64,000 nt of DNA, taken from assembly GCA_963714055.1 (NCBI GenBank), contig OY970227.1:2666001-2730000 (forward strand), read 5' to 3'. Below are positions 7,289 through 15,075 of the stretch, piece after piece. How positions within the stretch are numbered: the stretch's first letter is position 1; each line of letters begins with the position of its first letter. The DNA comes from JACDBE01 sp963714055. GTDB lineage: Bacteria > Actinomycetota > Acidimicrobiia > Spongiisociales > UBA5794. A program made the position numbers and the translations under genes. The notes under the pieces are model-generated. The model had not been told where the DNA came from, did no database searches, and saw nothing but the letters and a program-made list of their open reading frames with translations.

Positions 7289-9352
7289 TCACTCCTTGGA
7301 CAGCGAGGCGAGCACCCGTTCTCCAAGGTGCTGGGGCAGCTCGTCGTAGTGGTCGTGGACCGCCTCGAACGTCCCCCAACCCTGGGTGAGCGAGCGCAGG
7401 TCGATGGCGTAGCGCATGATCTCGGAGGTCGGCACCAGGGCGGTGATGACCTGCATCCCGCCCGGTCCCACCTCGGTTCCCTGCACCTGCCCTCGCCGCG
7501 ACGACAGATCGCCCATCACGTCGCCCTGGTAGTCGGACGGCACGGTGACCGAGATCCGCGAGATCGGCTCGAGGATGATCGGACCGGCGTCGGCCATGGC
7601 CGACTTGAATCCGATCCGCCCCGCCATCCGGAAGGACATCTCCGACGAGTCGACCGAGTGGTACTTGCCGTCGACGCAGCGGACCCGGACGTCGACGACG
7701 GGGAATCCGTTGATTCCGCCGTCCCGCATCGTGTCCCTGATCCCGGCCTCCACCGCCGGGATGAACTGGCGGGGGATGGAGCCGCCCTTGATGGCGTCGA
7801 CGAATTCGAAGCCGGTGCCGCGGGGGAGCGGTTCCACCTCGAGCATCGCCACCCCGAACTGGCCACGACCGCCCGTCTGCTTCTTGTACTTGCCCTCCGC
7901 CTTGGAGAGGCGGGTCACGGTCTCCCGGTAGGGGACCTGGACCTCCTCGGTGACCACCTCGACCCCGAACTTGCGCTTCAGCTTCTCGATGGTGATCGCC
8001 AGGTGCGTCTCTCCCATGCCCTGGAGGAGCGTCTGGTGCGTCTCGTCCGAGCGGGTGACCACCAGAGCGGGGTCTTCCTCCTGGAGGCGGCGCAGGGAGT
8101 TGGCCAGCTTGTCCTCGTCGGCCTGGTTGGCCGCCTCTATGGCGGTGGCGAGGACCGGTACCGGTCGCTCGATGCCACCGACCCTCACCGGCTTGGCCTT
8201 CGGGCCGAGCGTGTCGCCGGTTGCGGTGTCGTGCAGCTTGGACACCGCTCCGATGTCACCCGCCGGCACGGCGTCGATGACCTCGGACTCCTTCCCGACG
8301 AGGTAGCCGATCTTGTGGAAGCGCTCGTCGGCGCCGCTGCGCGGGTTGTAGAGCACGGCGTCGGGCTTGACCGTGCCCGAGAGCACCTTGAAGATCGAGA
8401 TCTGGCCGACGTACGGGTCGGCCACCGTCTTGAACACGAACAGCAGAGGCTCACCCTCGGGCGTTCCGTCGACGTCGACCTCCTGGTCGCCGGCGACCAC
8501 GGTGAACGTGTTGCGCTGCGCCGCTGAAGGGCCGATCTCGACGATGAAGTTGGCCAGCCGGTCGACGGCGATCGGCCCCGTGGCCGAGCCGCACACCACA
8601 GGGAAGACGGTGGCGTCGGCGACCCCGATCGCCATGGTCTTCTCGAGCCTCTCGAACGAGGGGACGACCCCCTCCAGGTAGCCCTCGAGCAGCTCGTCGT
8701 CGGCCACCACGATGCCCTCGATCAGGTCGTCGTGGATGCGATGCTCGAACTCCTCCATCTCGGTTGGGATGTCTCCCTCCACGCCCTTGCCCGAGTCGTA
8801 GAAGTACGCCCGGTCGGTGAGCAGGTCGGCGACCCCGTGAAACGCGGTCTCCTCGCCGATCGGGAGCTCCAGCGGAGCGATGCCGGCTCCGAACCGCTCC
8901 TGCAACCCCTCCAACGTGCGTTGGTACGAAGAGCGTTCCTTGTCGAGCTTGTTGATGAAGATCATCCGGGGGAGCTCGAGCCGCTCGGCCAGCCTCCAGG
9001 CGCGCTCGGTGCCGACCTCGACCCCCTCTACCGCGCTGACCACGAACACCGCCAGGTCGGCCACCCGCATCGCCCCGTACAGGTCACCGATGAAGTCGGC
9101 GTAGCCGGGAGTGTCGATGATGTTGATCTTGTGGTCGTGCCACTCCGCCGGGGCGTACGACATCGCCAGGGATATGCCCCGCTTGTGCTCCTCGGGGTCG
9201 AAGTCCATCACGGTGCTGCCGTCCTCGACCCGGCCCAGCCGGTCGACGACCCCCGCCCGGTACAGCAACGCCTCGGCCAGCGTGGTCTTGCCGGCCCCGC
9301 TGTGGCCGACCAGGACGACGTTGCGGATCTTGTCGGGTGGGTAGACCTTCAC
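7289..9352 (-). CDS. Elongation factor G-like GTPase (EF-G2)
   Basis: A 687-residue translational GTPase of the EF-G family. GHSGAGKTT (P-loop), DTPGYADFIGD (G3) and NKLDKE (G4) are intact. It carries the domain II-V blocks, including GRGQFGVAMLEVEPLPRG in domain IV. The G2 region (GISLAMSYAP) departs from canonical EF-G. Together with the NKLDKERSSY element, this places it in the EF-G-like/EF-G2 group rather than with the housekeeping fusA, which normally sits in the str operon. Such paralogues may have reduced or specialised translocation or recycling roles. GTG at 9352 follows GGAGG by 8 nt. It is transcribed away from the tRNA-Leu gene. Confidence 0.88.
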   Translation of the reverse strand: MKVYPPDKIRNVVLVGHSGAGKTTLAEALLYRAGVVDRLGRVEDGSTVMDFDPEEHKRGISLAMSYAPAEWHDHKINIIDTPGYADFIGDLYGAMRVADLAVFVVSAVEGVEVGTERAWRLAERLELPRMIFINKLDKERSSYQRTLEGLQERFGAGIAPLELPIGEETAFHGVADLLTDRAYFYDSGKGVEGDIPTEMEEFEHRIHDDLIEGIVVADDELLEGYLEGVVPSFERLEKTMAIGVADATVFPVVCGSATGPIAVDRLANFIVEIGPSAAQRNTFTVVAGDQEVDVDGTPEGEPLLFVFKTVADPYVGQISIFKVLSGTVKPDAVLYNPRSGADERFHKIGYLVGKESEVIDAVPAGDIGAVSKLHDTATGDTLGPKAKPVRVGGIERPVPVLATAIEAANQADEDKLANSLRRLQEEDPALVVTRSDETHQTLLQGMGETHLAITIEKLKRKFGVEVVTEEVQVPYRETVTRLSKAEGKYKKQTGGRGQFGVAMLEVEPLPRGTGFEFVDAIKGGSIPRQFIPAVEAGIRDTMRDGGINGFPVVDVRVRCVDGKYHSVDSSEMSFRMAGRIGFKSAMADAGPIILEPISRISVTVPSDYQGDVMGDLSSRRGQVQGTEVGPGGMQVITALVPTSEIMRYAIDLRSLTQGWGTFEAVHDHYDELPQHLGERVLASLSKE

Positions 9353-9455
9353 CGGGCTTGCCTCCGTCGTTGTCGAGGGAAGAGCAAGGTTACCCGAGGG
9401 CGTCAGAGCCCGTTCTGGCGGCCCCTCCACTGGTTACGCTGATCGACGCCAACCC

Positions 9456-9542
9456 GCCCGGGTGGCGAAATCGGCAGACGCGGCGGACTTAAAATCCGCT
9501 GTCCCCTCGTGGGGCGTGCAGGTTCAAACCCTGCCCCGGGCA
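9456..9542 (+). tRNA. tRNA-Leu (anticodon TAA)
   Basis: A class II tRNA of 87 nt. The acceptor stem GCCCGGG/CCCGGGC is perfect, and the anticodon loop CTTAAAA on a GCGGA/TCCGC stem gives anticodon TAA. It has a long variable arm (GTCCCCTCGTGGGGC) and the T arm GCAGG-TTCAAAC-CCTGC. The 3' CCA is not encoded. It should read UUA codons, which are rare in such a GC-rich genome. Confidence 0.95.
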
Positions 9543-9638
9543 CTCGACACGTATGGGTTTCGGCCCTGACGCGGTGAGGCTGCCGGTGCCGCCCGCGGCC
9601 GTCTCGCGACCATCGGGTCAGTTGGCGCGCGCCCTGGA

Positions 9639-10682
9639 TCAGACAGTCGTAGGCCGGTCGGCGAAGCGTGTCATGGCGAAGAGTTCCACGGAGTCCTCGA
9701 GTCCGCGCAGTTCGATCCGGCCGAGGCTCTCGCTTGCGATGTCGCCTGGCAAGTCGAGCGCCGAGACGACATCGGCCGACGCGAGAAACTCGCGTTGAAG
9801 CTCTCTGCATGCTTGTTGGATGCGCGCCGCTGCATTCAGCGTGTCGCCGAGGAAAGCGATCTCGTGTTTGATCGTCCCGATCTCGCCGGTAACGACAGGG
9901 CCGAGGTGGAGACCGGCCCAGAAGCGGGGCATGACACCGAAGTCGGTTTCGTATGCCGTGCGTGCTGCCTCCAGGGTGTCGGAGATGGCGAACACCGCCC
10001 TGACACAGCGGGCATCGAGGAGACCCTCCTCTGCGGTCCATGTCAGGATCACCTCGTCGCCTACGTAACGGTGCACCTCGCAGTGGTAGCGCACCACGCT
10101 CTCTGTGGCGTCGCTGATGAACCGTCTCAGGAAGGCGTGATAGCGCAGGTTGCCGAGCCGTTCGGCGATCTGAGTGGATCCGCGAAGGTCGATGAGCAGG
10201 AAGACACGGACTTCCTCCCGAGGCCGGTGGTACCGGCCGAGGATCAGGCGCACGAGCACCCTGCGGCCCAGGAGTCGGTTGACCTGGCCCACGAAGTTGA
10301 ACAGCAGAGCGGCGACGAAGCTCACGGCGACGACAGTGGCAAATTGCTCATCCACCAGGTCCGCCAACGACAACCCAGCAACGGTGAGGAGCGGCAGGCC
10401 GATCCCAACGACGATGATCGCCAGCCATACGAGACTCCGTGTGACGAGCACCACGAGAAAAGGAGACTCACGCCAGCCACGGGGAATGAGCCCGATTACC
10501 CAGCTCACATCGAAGGTGACGATTCCTGCGGTGACCAAGAGACCGATCAAGGCTCCCGCCGCCATCGACTCGCCCGAGTCGCCGCCGATGAGCCAGCCGA
10601 GTCCGAGCCCGATCAGTGTCCCCATCGGGACCGTTACAGCTAGGACCTGCGCCAGGATGCGCCACTTCTCCGCTTCCGTCAT
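9639..10682 (-). CDS. Membrane-anchored class III adenylate/guanylate cyclase
   Basis: A 347-residue protein. Residues 1-150 contain about four to five hydrophobic helices; residues 160-335 form a class III nucleotidyl cyclase catalytic domain. Visible motifs are FLLIDLRGSTQIAERLG (first metal Asp), HRYVGDEVILTW (second metal Asp) and FLGDTLNAAARIQ (transition-state and base region). It should make cAMP (or cGMP) on the cytoplasmic face. ATG at 10682 is preferred to the longer frame, whose first 40 residues are Arg/Ser-rich. The nucleotide specificity cannot be decided here. Confidence 0.85.
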   Translation of the reverse strand: MTEAEKWRILAQVLAVTVPMGTLIGLGLGWLIGGDSGESMAAGALIGLLVTAGIVTFDVSWVIGLIPRGWRESPFLVVLVTRSLVWLAIIVVGIGLPLLTVAGLSLADLVDEQFATVVAVSFVAALLFNFVGQVNRLLGRRVLVRLILGRYHRPREEVRVFLLIDLRGSTQIAERLGNLRYHAFLRRFISDATESVVRYHCEVHRYVGDEVILTWTAEEGLLDARCVRAVFAISDTLEAARTAYETDFGVMPRFWAGLHLGPVVTGEIGTIKHEIAFLGDTLNAAARIQQACRELQREFLASADVVSALDLPGDIASESLGRIELRGLEDSVELFAMTRFADRPTTV

Positions 10683-10952
10683 CTGGCTACCAAACACCTC
10701 GCTTCGAGAACGCCAAGCGTAGAAGCACTCATGATCGCTGACGGATCGGGCCGTCGACCTTTGCCTCGGTCCACTTCGGCTTCGACCCCGGCAACCGGAC
10801 ATCGACGACGCCGCGTAGGTGTGAGATCGGGTCGCCCGCCCTACGAATTAGCGTCCAGCACCCGGTGACAATGGTCCGGACGTAAGCCAGGGGCCGCCGC
10901 CTTACCTGTGAGGGAAGAAGCGACGACCCCTAGGACCAGGGGGAAACGATAC
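10683..10952. other. Intergenic region with hairpins, no gene seen
   Basis: About 270 bp between the divergent cyclase and the tiny-peptide genes. Two short dyads are visible: GTAAG/CTTAC (about 10881-10904) and CCCCT/AGGGG (about 10928-10943, loop 6), the latter next to the first small ORF. No known riboswitch could be recognised. Confidence 0.4.
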
Positions 10953-10994
10953 ATGACTGAGCGCATCGAGCTCCTATTGCCGGAGTCCTGCTGA
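10953..10994 (+). CDS. Possible 13-residue upstream ORF
   Basis: ATG follows AGGGGG by about 9 nt and encodes MTERIELLLPESC. Its stop overlaps the ATG of the next small gene (TGATG). It could be a leader that couples translation to the membrane peptide. It is too short for independent support. Confidence 0.3.
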   Translation: MTERIELLLPESC

Positions 10995-11128
10995 TGCCGG
11001 CACCGCAGCGGGTGGTGGTGGTCCGCCCCATCAACCACATCCTCCACATCACGCTGTGTGTCCTCACCGGCGGCGTCTGGCTGCTGGTCTACATCCCGAT
11101 GCTCGCTCACCGCGGCATGCAGAAATGA
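10994..11128 (+). CDS. 44-residue membrane protein with NHxLHxxLxxxTGGxW motif
   Basis: The peptide has a short N-terminal part and one hydrophobic helix, with the pattern INHILHITLCVLTGGVWLLV (residues 13-32). I recognise this pattern from small actinobacterial and actinophage membrane proteins of unknown function. CCGGAG lies about 8 nt upstream. The stop overlaps the ATG of the next gene (ATGA), and the start overlaps the preceding mini-ORF, so three tiny frames appear translationally coupled. Role unknown; likely a single-pass inner membrane protein. Confidence 0.55.
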   Translation: MPAPQRVVVVRPINHILHITLCVLTGGVWLLVYIPMLAHRGMQK

Positions 11129-11193
11129 AGAACTGGATGAAGGTGGTCGCCGTCGTGGCGGTCGTCGCCGGGATCATCGCCGGCTGGCTCTGA
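11125..11193 (+). CDS. 22-residue hydrophobic peptide
   Basis: A tiny frame encoding MKNWMKVVAVVAVVAGIIAG plus two residues: a Lys-containing start followed by one helix long enough to span or insert in a membrane. It overlaps the stop of the 44-residue gene by 4 bp. The composition looks like a small membrane peptide or type I toxin-like peptide, but no antitoxin RNA was identified. Confidence 0.4.
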   Translation: MKNWMKVVAVVAVVAGIIAGWL

Positions 11194-11202
11194 TAGCCGA
11201 AG

Positions 11203-11227
11203 ATGTCGGGCCGTCGACGGCCGGGTG
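11203..11227 (+). repeat. 25-bp palindrome-containing repeat, copy 1
   Basis: The copy contains the 14-bp perfect palindrome GGCCGTCGACGGCC. A second copy (24/25 identical) lies at 12057-12081, on the other side of the DinB gene. Confidence 0.6.
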
Positions 11228-11428
11228 TCAGCCGGCGCTCTTGTCGCTCCCGTCGCCCGCGGAGGTGCAGGGGTCCTGGTCCTCGGTGGCTCGAGCAATA
11301 GAGCGACCACGGATTGCATCAGGAAACCTCCCAGGCCTCACCTCCTTGTCCTCTCGGACCGTCGTGTCGTGACCTTGACGACACGATGACGACACCGTGA
11401 ATCTCTCGGTGCCGCGCCGCGCTGCCGG

Positions 11429-11434
11429 TAGGGT
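11429..11434 (+). promoter_or_regulatory. Probable -10 element, leaderless DinB gene
   Basis: TAGGGT ends 7 nt before the GTG at 11442, with no ribosome site between. Confidence 0.4.
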
Positions 11435-11441
11435 TTCCGTC

Positions 11442-11891
11442 GTGACTCCCGAGGTTGGGCAACTGCTCGCAACGGTTGACGGGCTACGCAACGGTGTCGT
11501 GAAGAAGCTGGCCGGGCTCAGCGATGCGGACGCCCGTCGGAGCACGGTTGGATCGGGCACGAACCTGGCGGGTTTGCTCCAGCACCTCACTTTCGTCGAG
11601 TCGCTGTGGTTCGAGGAGATCGTTGGCGGAAGAAGAGCAGCGCGGGGTGACCGGTCGATGCAGGTCGACCCTTCGGTCTCCCTCGGGATGCTGCGCGCCG
11701 GCTACCGCGCAGCATGTCAGGCCAGCAATGAGATCATCCGCGCGCTCGGCGATGCCGATGCACCGGTGATCCGCAACGGCAAGACGCACAACCTTCGGTG
11801 GGCGATGCTGGCTGTCATCGAAGAGATCGCTCGACACGCCGGCCACGCCGACATCATCCGCGAACAGATCGACGGCAAGACGGGACGCTGA
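11442..11891 (+). CDS. DinB family / DUF664 protein
   Basis: A 149-residue four-helix-bundle protein of the DinB/YfiT superfamily. The metal-binding histidines are visible in LLQHLTFVESLWFEE (about residues 48-62) and in the C-terminal EEIARHAGHADIIREQIDG (about 127-145). The C-terminal HAGHADIIRE pattern is typical of DUF664. Actinobacterial relatives include mycothiol-dependent transferases, so a thiol-transfer role is plausible but unproven. GTG at 11442 is preferred because a -10-like element lies 7 nt upstream; a start at 11397 would add 15 Arg-rich residues. Confidence 0.8.
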   Translation: MTPEVGQLLATVDGLRNGVVKKLAGLSDADARRSTVGSGTNLAGLLQHLTFVESLWFEEIVGGRRAARGDRSMQVDPSVSLGMLRAGYRAACQASNEIIRALGDADAPVIRNGKTHNLRWAMLAVIEEIARHAGHADIIREQIDGKTGR

Positions 11892-11942
11892 CCACCGCTC
11901 GAAGGATGCCCCCTACATCGACGCCCGGACCGAGGAATCGCG

Positions 11943-11979
11943 GAACGACCCCGGAGGCGGAGTATCCCCGGGGTCGTTC
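11943..11979. terminator. Strong inverted repeat downstream of the DinB gene
   Basis: A perfect 12-bp stem GAACGACCCCGG / CCGGGGTCGTTC encloses a 13-nt loop. There is no U-tract. Position and stability suggest an intrinsic, L-shaped actinobacterial terminator. Confidence 0.6.
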
Positions 11980-12056
11980 GACATGGTGCCAGGTCCCTCC
12001 CGTGGCCACGGGCCCGACCCGGCACCTGGAACCTACGCCACCGAAGCGAACCGAGA

Positions 12057-12081
12057 ATGTCGGGTCGTCGACGGCCGGGTG
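12057..12081 (+). repeat. 25-bp palindrome-containing repeat, copy 2
   Basis: This copy differs from the one at 11203-11227 by one base. The pair flanks the DinB gene in direct orientation. Confidence 0.6.
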
Positions 12082-12121
12082 ACTTCCTCGGGTAGCTTCA
12101 CCCCGCACACACACAGACACC

Positions 12122-12157
12122 GCCGGCCCGGAGGGTTCCTAGGACCCGGGCGCCGGC
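12122..12157 (+). promoter_or_regulatory. Hairpin in the leader of the ATP-grasp gene
   Basis: A GCCGGC...GCCGGC outer stem and an inner CCCGG/CCGGG stem enclose AGGGTTCCTAGGA. The hairpin ends about 30 nt before the small ORF at 12188. It could be a terminator or attenuator. No riboswitch class was recognised. Confidence 0.35.
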
Positions 12158-12187
12158 AACCGATCATCTCTTTCGGAGGCGCCCGGC

Positions 12188-12286
12188 GTGGATTCCGCCA
12201 CCGTGAAGTCCCGAAGTCGCAGCCGGTGGACCACGAGAACACCGGCTGCGCTTGAGCCGCCCATGAGGCTGCGATCGCCGACGTGA
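12188..12286 (+). CDS. Possible 32-residue basic leader peptide
   Basis: GTG follows GGAGG by 8-9 nt, and the stop overlaps the GTG of the ATP-grasp gene (GTGA). The peptide is rich in Ser, Thr and Arg (VDSATVKSRSRSRWTT at the start). Spacing and coupling argue for translation. Composition alone would also fit a chance frame in GC-rich DNA. It could be a coupling leader or a substrate of the adjacent ligase-fold enzyme; neither is shown. Confidence 0.3.
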   Translation: MDSATVKSRSRSRWTTRTPAALEPPMRLRSPT

Positions 12287-13671
12287 GAGACGCCTTGACC
12301 GAGCGTTGCGCCGCTCTGGTCCGTGGGCGTCGGGTCGTCGTGGTCAGAGGGGTGGCCGCCAGCGCCACCGAATTGGTCCGCCAGCTCGTCGGGTTCGGCG
12401 CCACCGACGTGCTGATCGTCGCCCAGGGAGTCGGTACCGGCGAGCTGCCGGGCGGTGACGAGACGTCCATCGTGGTCGTCCCCGGCCGTGCGCCGGCGAC
12501 CGTCACCGAGGAGGTTCGCTTCTCGATCGAGTTCTCCGACCATCCCCCGGCCGAGGCGGTGGCGGCGGTCGAGGCGTTCGATCCGGATGGCAGCGCCCTG
12601 TGTCTGCTGAACCCGGTCGCCACCACCGACCGCTACCTCGACCGGGAGACGCTGGGTGGTCGCCGGCCCGAGATCGCCGCTCTGGAGGACAAGACGATCG
12701 CCGACGGGCTCTGGGATGCGGCAGGGGTCAGGCGGGCGCCGTCGGTGGTGGTACCGGTCGATCGGGCGCTGCTGGCTGTGGCCCACGCCGCCATCGACCG
12801 GGGGAACGGCACGGTGTGGTCGGGGGACGCCGCCGAAGGGATGAACGGGGGCGCCGACCGGGTGCGGCTGGTGCGAGCCGAGGCGGACTTCGCAACCACC
12901 ATCGAGTTGTTCCAGCCGTCCACCCGGCACGTCCGTGTGATGCCGTTCCTCGAAGGGGTGCCGTGCAGCATCCACGGGGTGGTCCTCCCCGACGGCGTGG
13001 CCGTCCTGCGACCGGCAGAGCAGATCGTGCTCCGCAGGCCGGGGACGGGTCGCTTCCTGTTCGCCGGGCTGTCTACCTGGTGGGACCCGTCACCGCAGGA
13101 TCGGGAGGAGATGCGAGCAGCTGCCGGGCGCGTTGGAGAGCTGCTTTCCGACCGGTACGGGATGCGCGGCGGCTTCGCCGTCGACGGCGTCCTCACCTCT
13201 GAAGGGTTCCTGCCCACAGAACTGAACCCGCGCTTCTCAGGCGGGCTGGCCGTGATGGCGAAGGGCCTCCCCGACCTGCCGATCACCTTGGCGCAGGCGG
13301 CAGTGGCCCGCGATGTCGACCTCGGCGTCTCCGCCGCCGACCTCGAGCGACTGCTGGTGGGCGCCGCCGACCAGACTCGCTCCGGGGCGGCGTACTCCGT
13401 TACCGGCGACGTGCGGTCGTCCGAAACCGTGGTGGTGGCGGTGTCCGGCGGCCCGGACGGGCTCACCGAGGCATCGAGTGATGGGGCCGCGGTCGGCTCG
13501 GTCGAGTTGGGCCCCGCCACCATCGGCAGCCTGGTCCGCTTTCGGCCGTCGGAACCGTTCCTGGGGCCGAGGCTGGCGCCGTACGCGGTGGCGGCCTTCC
13601 GCTTCGCCGACCAACGGTGGGGCACCGGCTTCGGACCGCTCGAGATCGCACCGGACGCACGACTCGTATGA
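12283..13671 (+). CDS. ATP-grasp domain protein of unknown substrate
   Basis: A 462-residue protein with an ATP-grasp-like architecture. An N-terminal Rossmann-like region (about 15-100) precedes a lid and central domain. The metal-binding end motif TELNPRFSGG lies near residue 311, and a GGFAVDGVLTSEGF strand precedes it. The ALEDKTIADGLWDAAGVRRAPSVVVP segment (about 130-155) matches the start of the ATP-grasp fold in carboxylate-amine ligases such as the carbamoyl-phosphate synthase and BacD types. The C-terminal 100 residues are an extra beta-rich domain. The enzyme should form an acyl-phosphate and couple it to an amine or thiol; the substrate is unknown. Its GTG overlaps the stop of the putative leader ORF, and a strong terminator follows. 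Confidence 0.72.
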   Translation: MRDALTERCAALVRGRRVVVVRGVAASATELVRQLVGFGATDVLIVAQGVGTGELPGGDETSIVVVPGRAPATVTEEVRFSIEFSDHPPAEAVAAVEAFDPDGSALCLLNPVATTDRYLDRETLGGRRPEIAALEDKTIADGLWDAAGVRRAPSVVVPVDRALLAVAHAAIDRGNGTVWSGDAAEGMNGGADRVRLVRAEADFATTIELFQPSTRHVRVMPFLEGVPCSIHGVVLPDGVAVLRPAEQIVLRRPGTGRFLFAGLSTWWDPSPQDREEMRAAAGRVGELLSDRYGMRGGFAVDGVLTSEGFLPTELNPRFSGGLAVMAKGLPDLPITLAQAAVARDVDLGVSAADLERLLVGAADQTRSGAAYSVTGDVRSSETVVVAVSGGPDGLTEASSDGAAVGSVELGPATIGSLVRFRPSEPFLGPRLAPYAVAAFRFADQRWGTGFGPLEIAPDARLV

Positions 13672-13676
13672 CGTAG

Positions 13677-13710
13677 AGAGCCGGCCGGGGTGGGGCTCCC
13701 GGCCGGCTCT
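13677..13710. terminator. Bidirectional terminator between ATP-grasp gene and amtB
   Basis: A perfect 13-bp stem AGAGCCGGCCGGG / CCCGGCCGGCTCT with an 8-nt loop sits between the two convergent stop codons. Confidence 0.85.
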
Positions 13711-13730
13711 GGGTCGTCGCTCTTCTGCTC

Positions 13731-14930
13731 TCAGTCGACCAGGGCGTAGCCCCGCTCGTCGTGGACCGAGATGTCCAGCCCGTGGGTCTCGGACTCCTCG
13801 TCGACTCGGAGGCCGGCGATCCTCTTCACGACTTGGGCCAGTGCGTAGGTCGTCGTGAATGAGAACACCAAGACCGCGGCCACGGCGACGATCTGCTTGA
13901 ACAGCAACTCGAAGCCGCCGCCGCCGAACAGGCCGTCAATAGTGCTCGGGTTGACCGCGCTCGAGGCGAAGAGCCCGACGGCCAGCGAGCCCACGATGCC
14001 GCCCACCAGGTGCACCGCCACCACGTCGAGCGAGTCGTCATAGCCGAACTTGTACTTGAGGCTCACCGCCCGGTAGCACACCACGCCGGCGATGCCCCCG
14101 ATCGCCATTGCCGCCAGCGGAGTCACGAAACCGGCGGCGGGTGTGACCGCCACCAGGCCGGCGACCGCACCGGAGGCGACTCCCAGCGTCGTGGGGCGGC
14201 CGGTCCTGAACCACTCTGCTGCCACCCAGGCCAGAGCGGCGACGGCGGCGGCGAGCTGGGTGGTGACGAAGGCGTTGATCGCCAGGCCGTCGGCGGCGAG
14301 CGCTGAGCCGGCGTTGAATCCGAACCAGCCGAACCAGAGGATCCCCGTGCCGATCAGGGTCAGCGGCACCGAGTGCGGTTTCATCTCCTCGGCGCCGAAG
14401 CCCTTGCGGGGCCCGAGGGCGAACACCAGGGCGAGGGCGGCGATCCCGGCGTTGATGTGAACCACCAGGCCTCCGGCGAAGTCACGAACGCCCCAGGCGT
14501 ACATCCACCCGTCCGCCGAGAACGCCCAGTGGGCGACGATCGGGTACACGATCAACGCCCACAACGTCGTGAACAGCACCCAGGCGGAGAACTTCATCCG
14601 CTCGGCGACCGCCCCCGAGATGAGGGCCGGGGTGATGATGGCGAACATCATCTGGAACACCATGAAGAGGAGGAAGTCACCCTCGACCCCGTTGAGCCCG
14701 ATGAAGTCGAGCCCGCCGATCAGGCTCCCGGCGTCGGTGCCGAAGGCGATGGTGAAGCCGACCAGCGACCACACCACGCTGACGATGCCGATGGTGATGA
14801 AGTTCTTCATGAGCATGTTGAGGACGTTCTTCGACCTGACCATCCCGCCGTAGAACAAGGCCAGGCCCGGTGTCATGAACAGCACCAGCGCGCAACTGGT
14901 CAACACCCAGGCGATCGATCCCGAGTCCAT
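13731..14930 (-). CDS. amtB: Ammonium transporter (Amt family)
   Basis: A 399-residue polytopic protein with about eleven helices. It has GLALFYGGMVRSKNVLNM in helix 1 (Amt signature), the pore twin histidines in GGLVVHINAG (about residue 158) and DVVAVHLVGGIVG (about 306), and FAIITPALISGAVAERMKF. It conducts ammonium/ammonia across the cytoplasmic membrane. GGAGAGGGG lies 5 nt before the ATG. No glnK-type PII gene follows in the window, which is unusual; the neighbour is the convergent ATP-grasp gene. Upstream lies a GlnR-like half-site. Confidence 0.93.
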   Translation of the reverse strand: MDSGSIAWVLTSCALVLFMTPGLALFYGGMVRSKNVLNMLMKNFITIGIVSVVWSLVGFTIAFGTDAGSLIGGLDFIGLNGVEGDFLLFMVFQMMFAIITPALISGAVAERMKFSAWVLFTTLWALIVYPIVAHWAFSADGWMYAWGVRDFAGGLVVHINAGIAALALVFALGPRKGFGAEEMKPHSVPLTLIGTGILWFGWFGFNAGSALAADGLAINAFVTTQLAAAVAALAWVAAEWFRTGRPTTLGVASGAVAGLVAVTPAAGFVTPLAAMAIGGIAGVVCYRAVSLKYKFGYDDSLDVVAVHLVGGIVGSLAVGLFASSAVNPSTIDGLFGGGGFELLFKQIVAVAAVLVFSFTTTYALAQVVKRIAGLRVDEESETHGLDISVHDERGYALVD

Positions 14931-14984
14931 CGCTACCCCTCTCCACGGCTATGTGATCGGACAGGAGGACCGTGCATCGCCGGT

Positions 14985-15000
14985 GTTTCGGCGGCGTTAA
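14985..15000 (-). promoter_or_regulatory. Possible GlnR half-box upstream of amtB
   Basis: On the minus strand TTAAC-N6-GAAAC matches the actinobacterial GlnR pattern GTNAC-N6-GAAAC with one mismatch, about 55 nt upstream of the amtB ATG. The second half-site is weak. Confidence 0.3.
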
Positions 15001-15075
15001 CCGGCGGTGAACACCTCGGGTCGAGTCGGTTACGGACGTTTCGCCGGCTTCCTGAAGGAGCGGTTACCGACTGTT

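Noticed and set aside
9456..9542. tRNA-linked integration site
   Set aside because: No direct repeat of the tRNA 3' end, integrase or phage gene was seen next to either tRNA.
10803..10952. Possible riboswitch before the tiny-peptide genes
   Set aside because: Hairpins are present, but no conserved core of a known class could be recognised by eye.
15010..15070. Second GlnR-like site (GTAAC and GAAAC elements)
   Set aside because: The spacing between the elements is 4 rather than 6 bp and the order is reversed, so it was not annotated.
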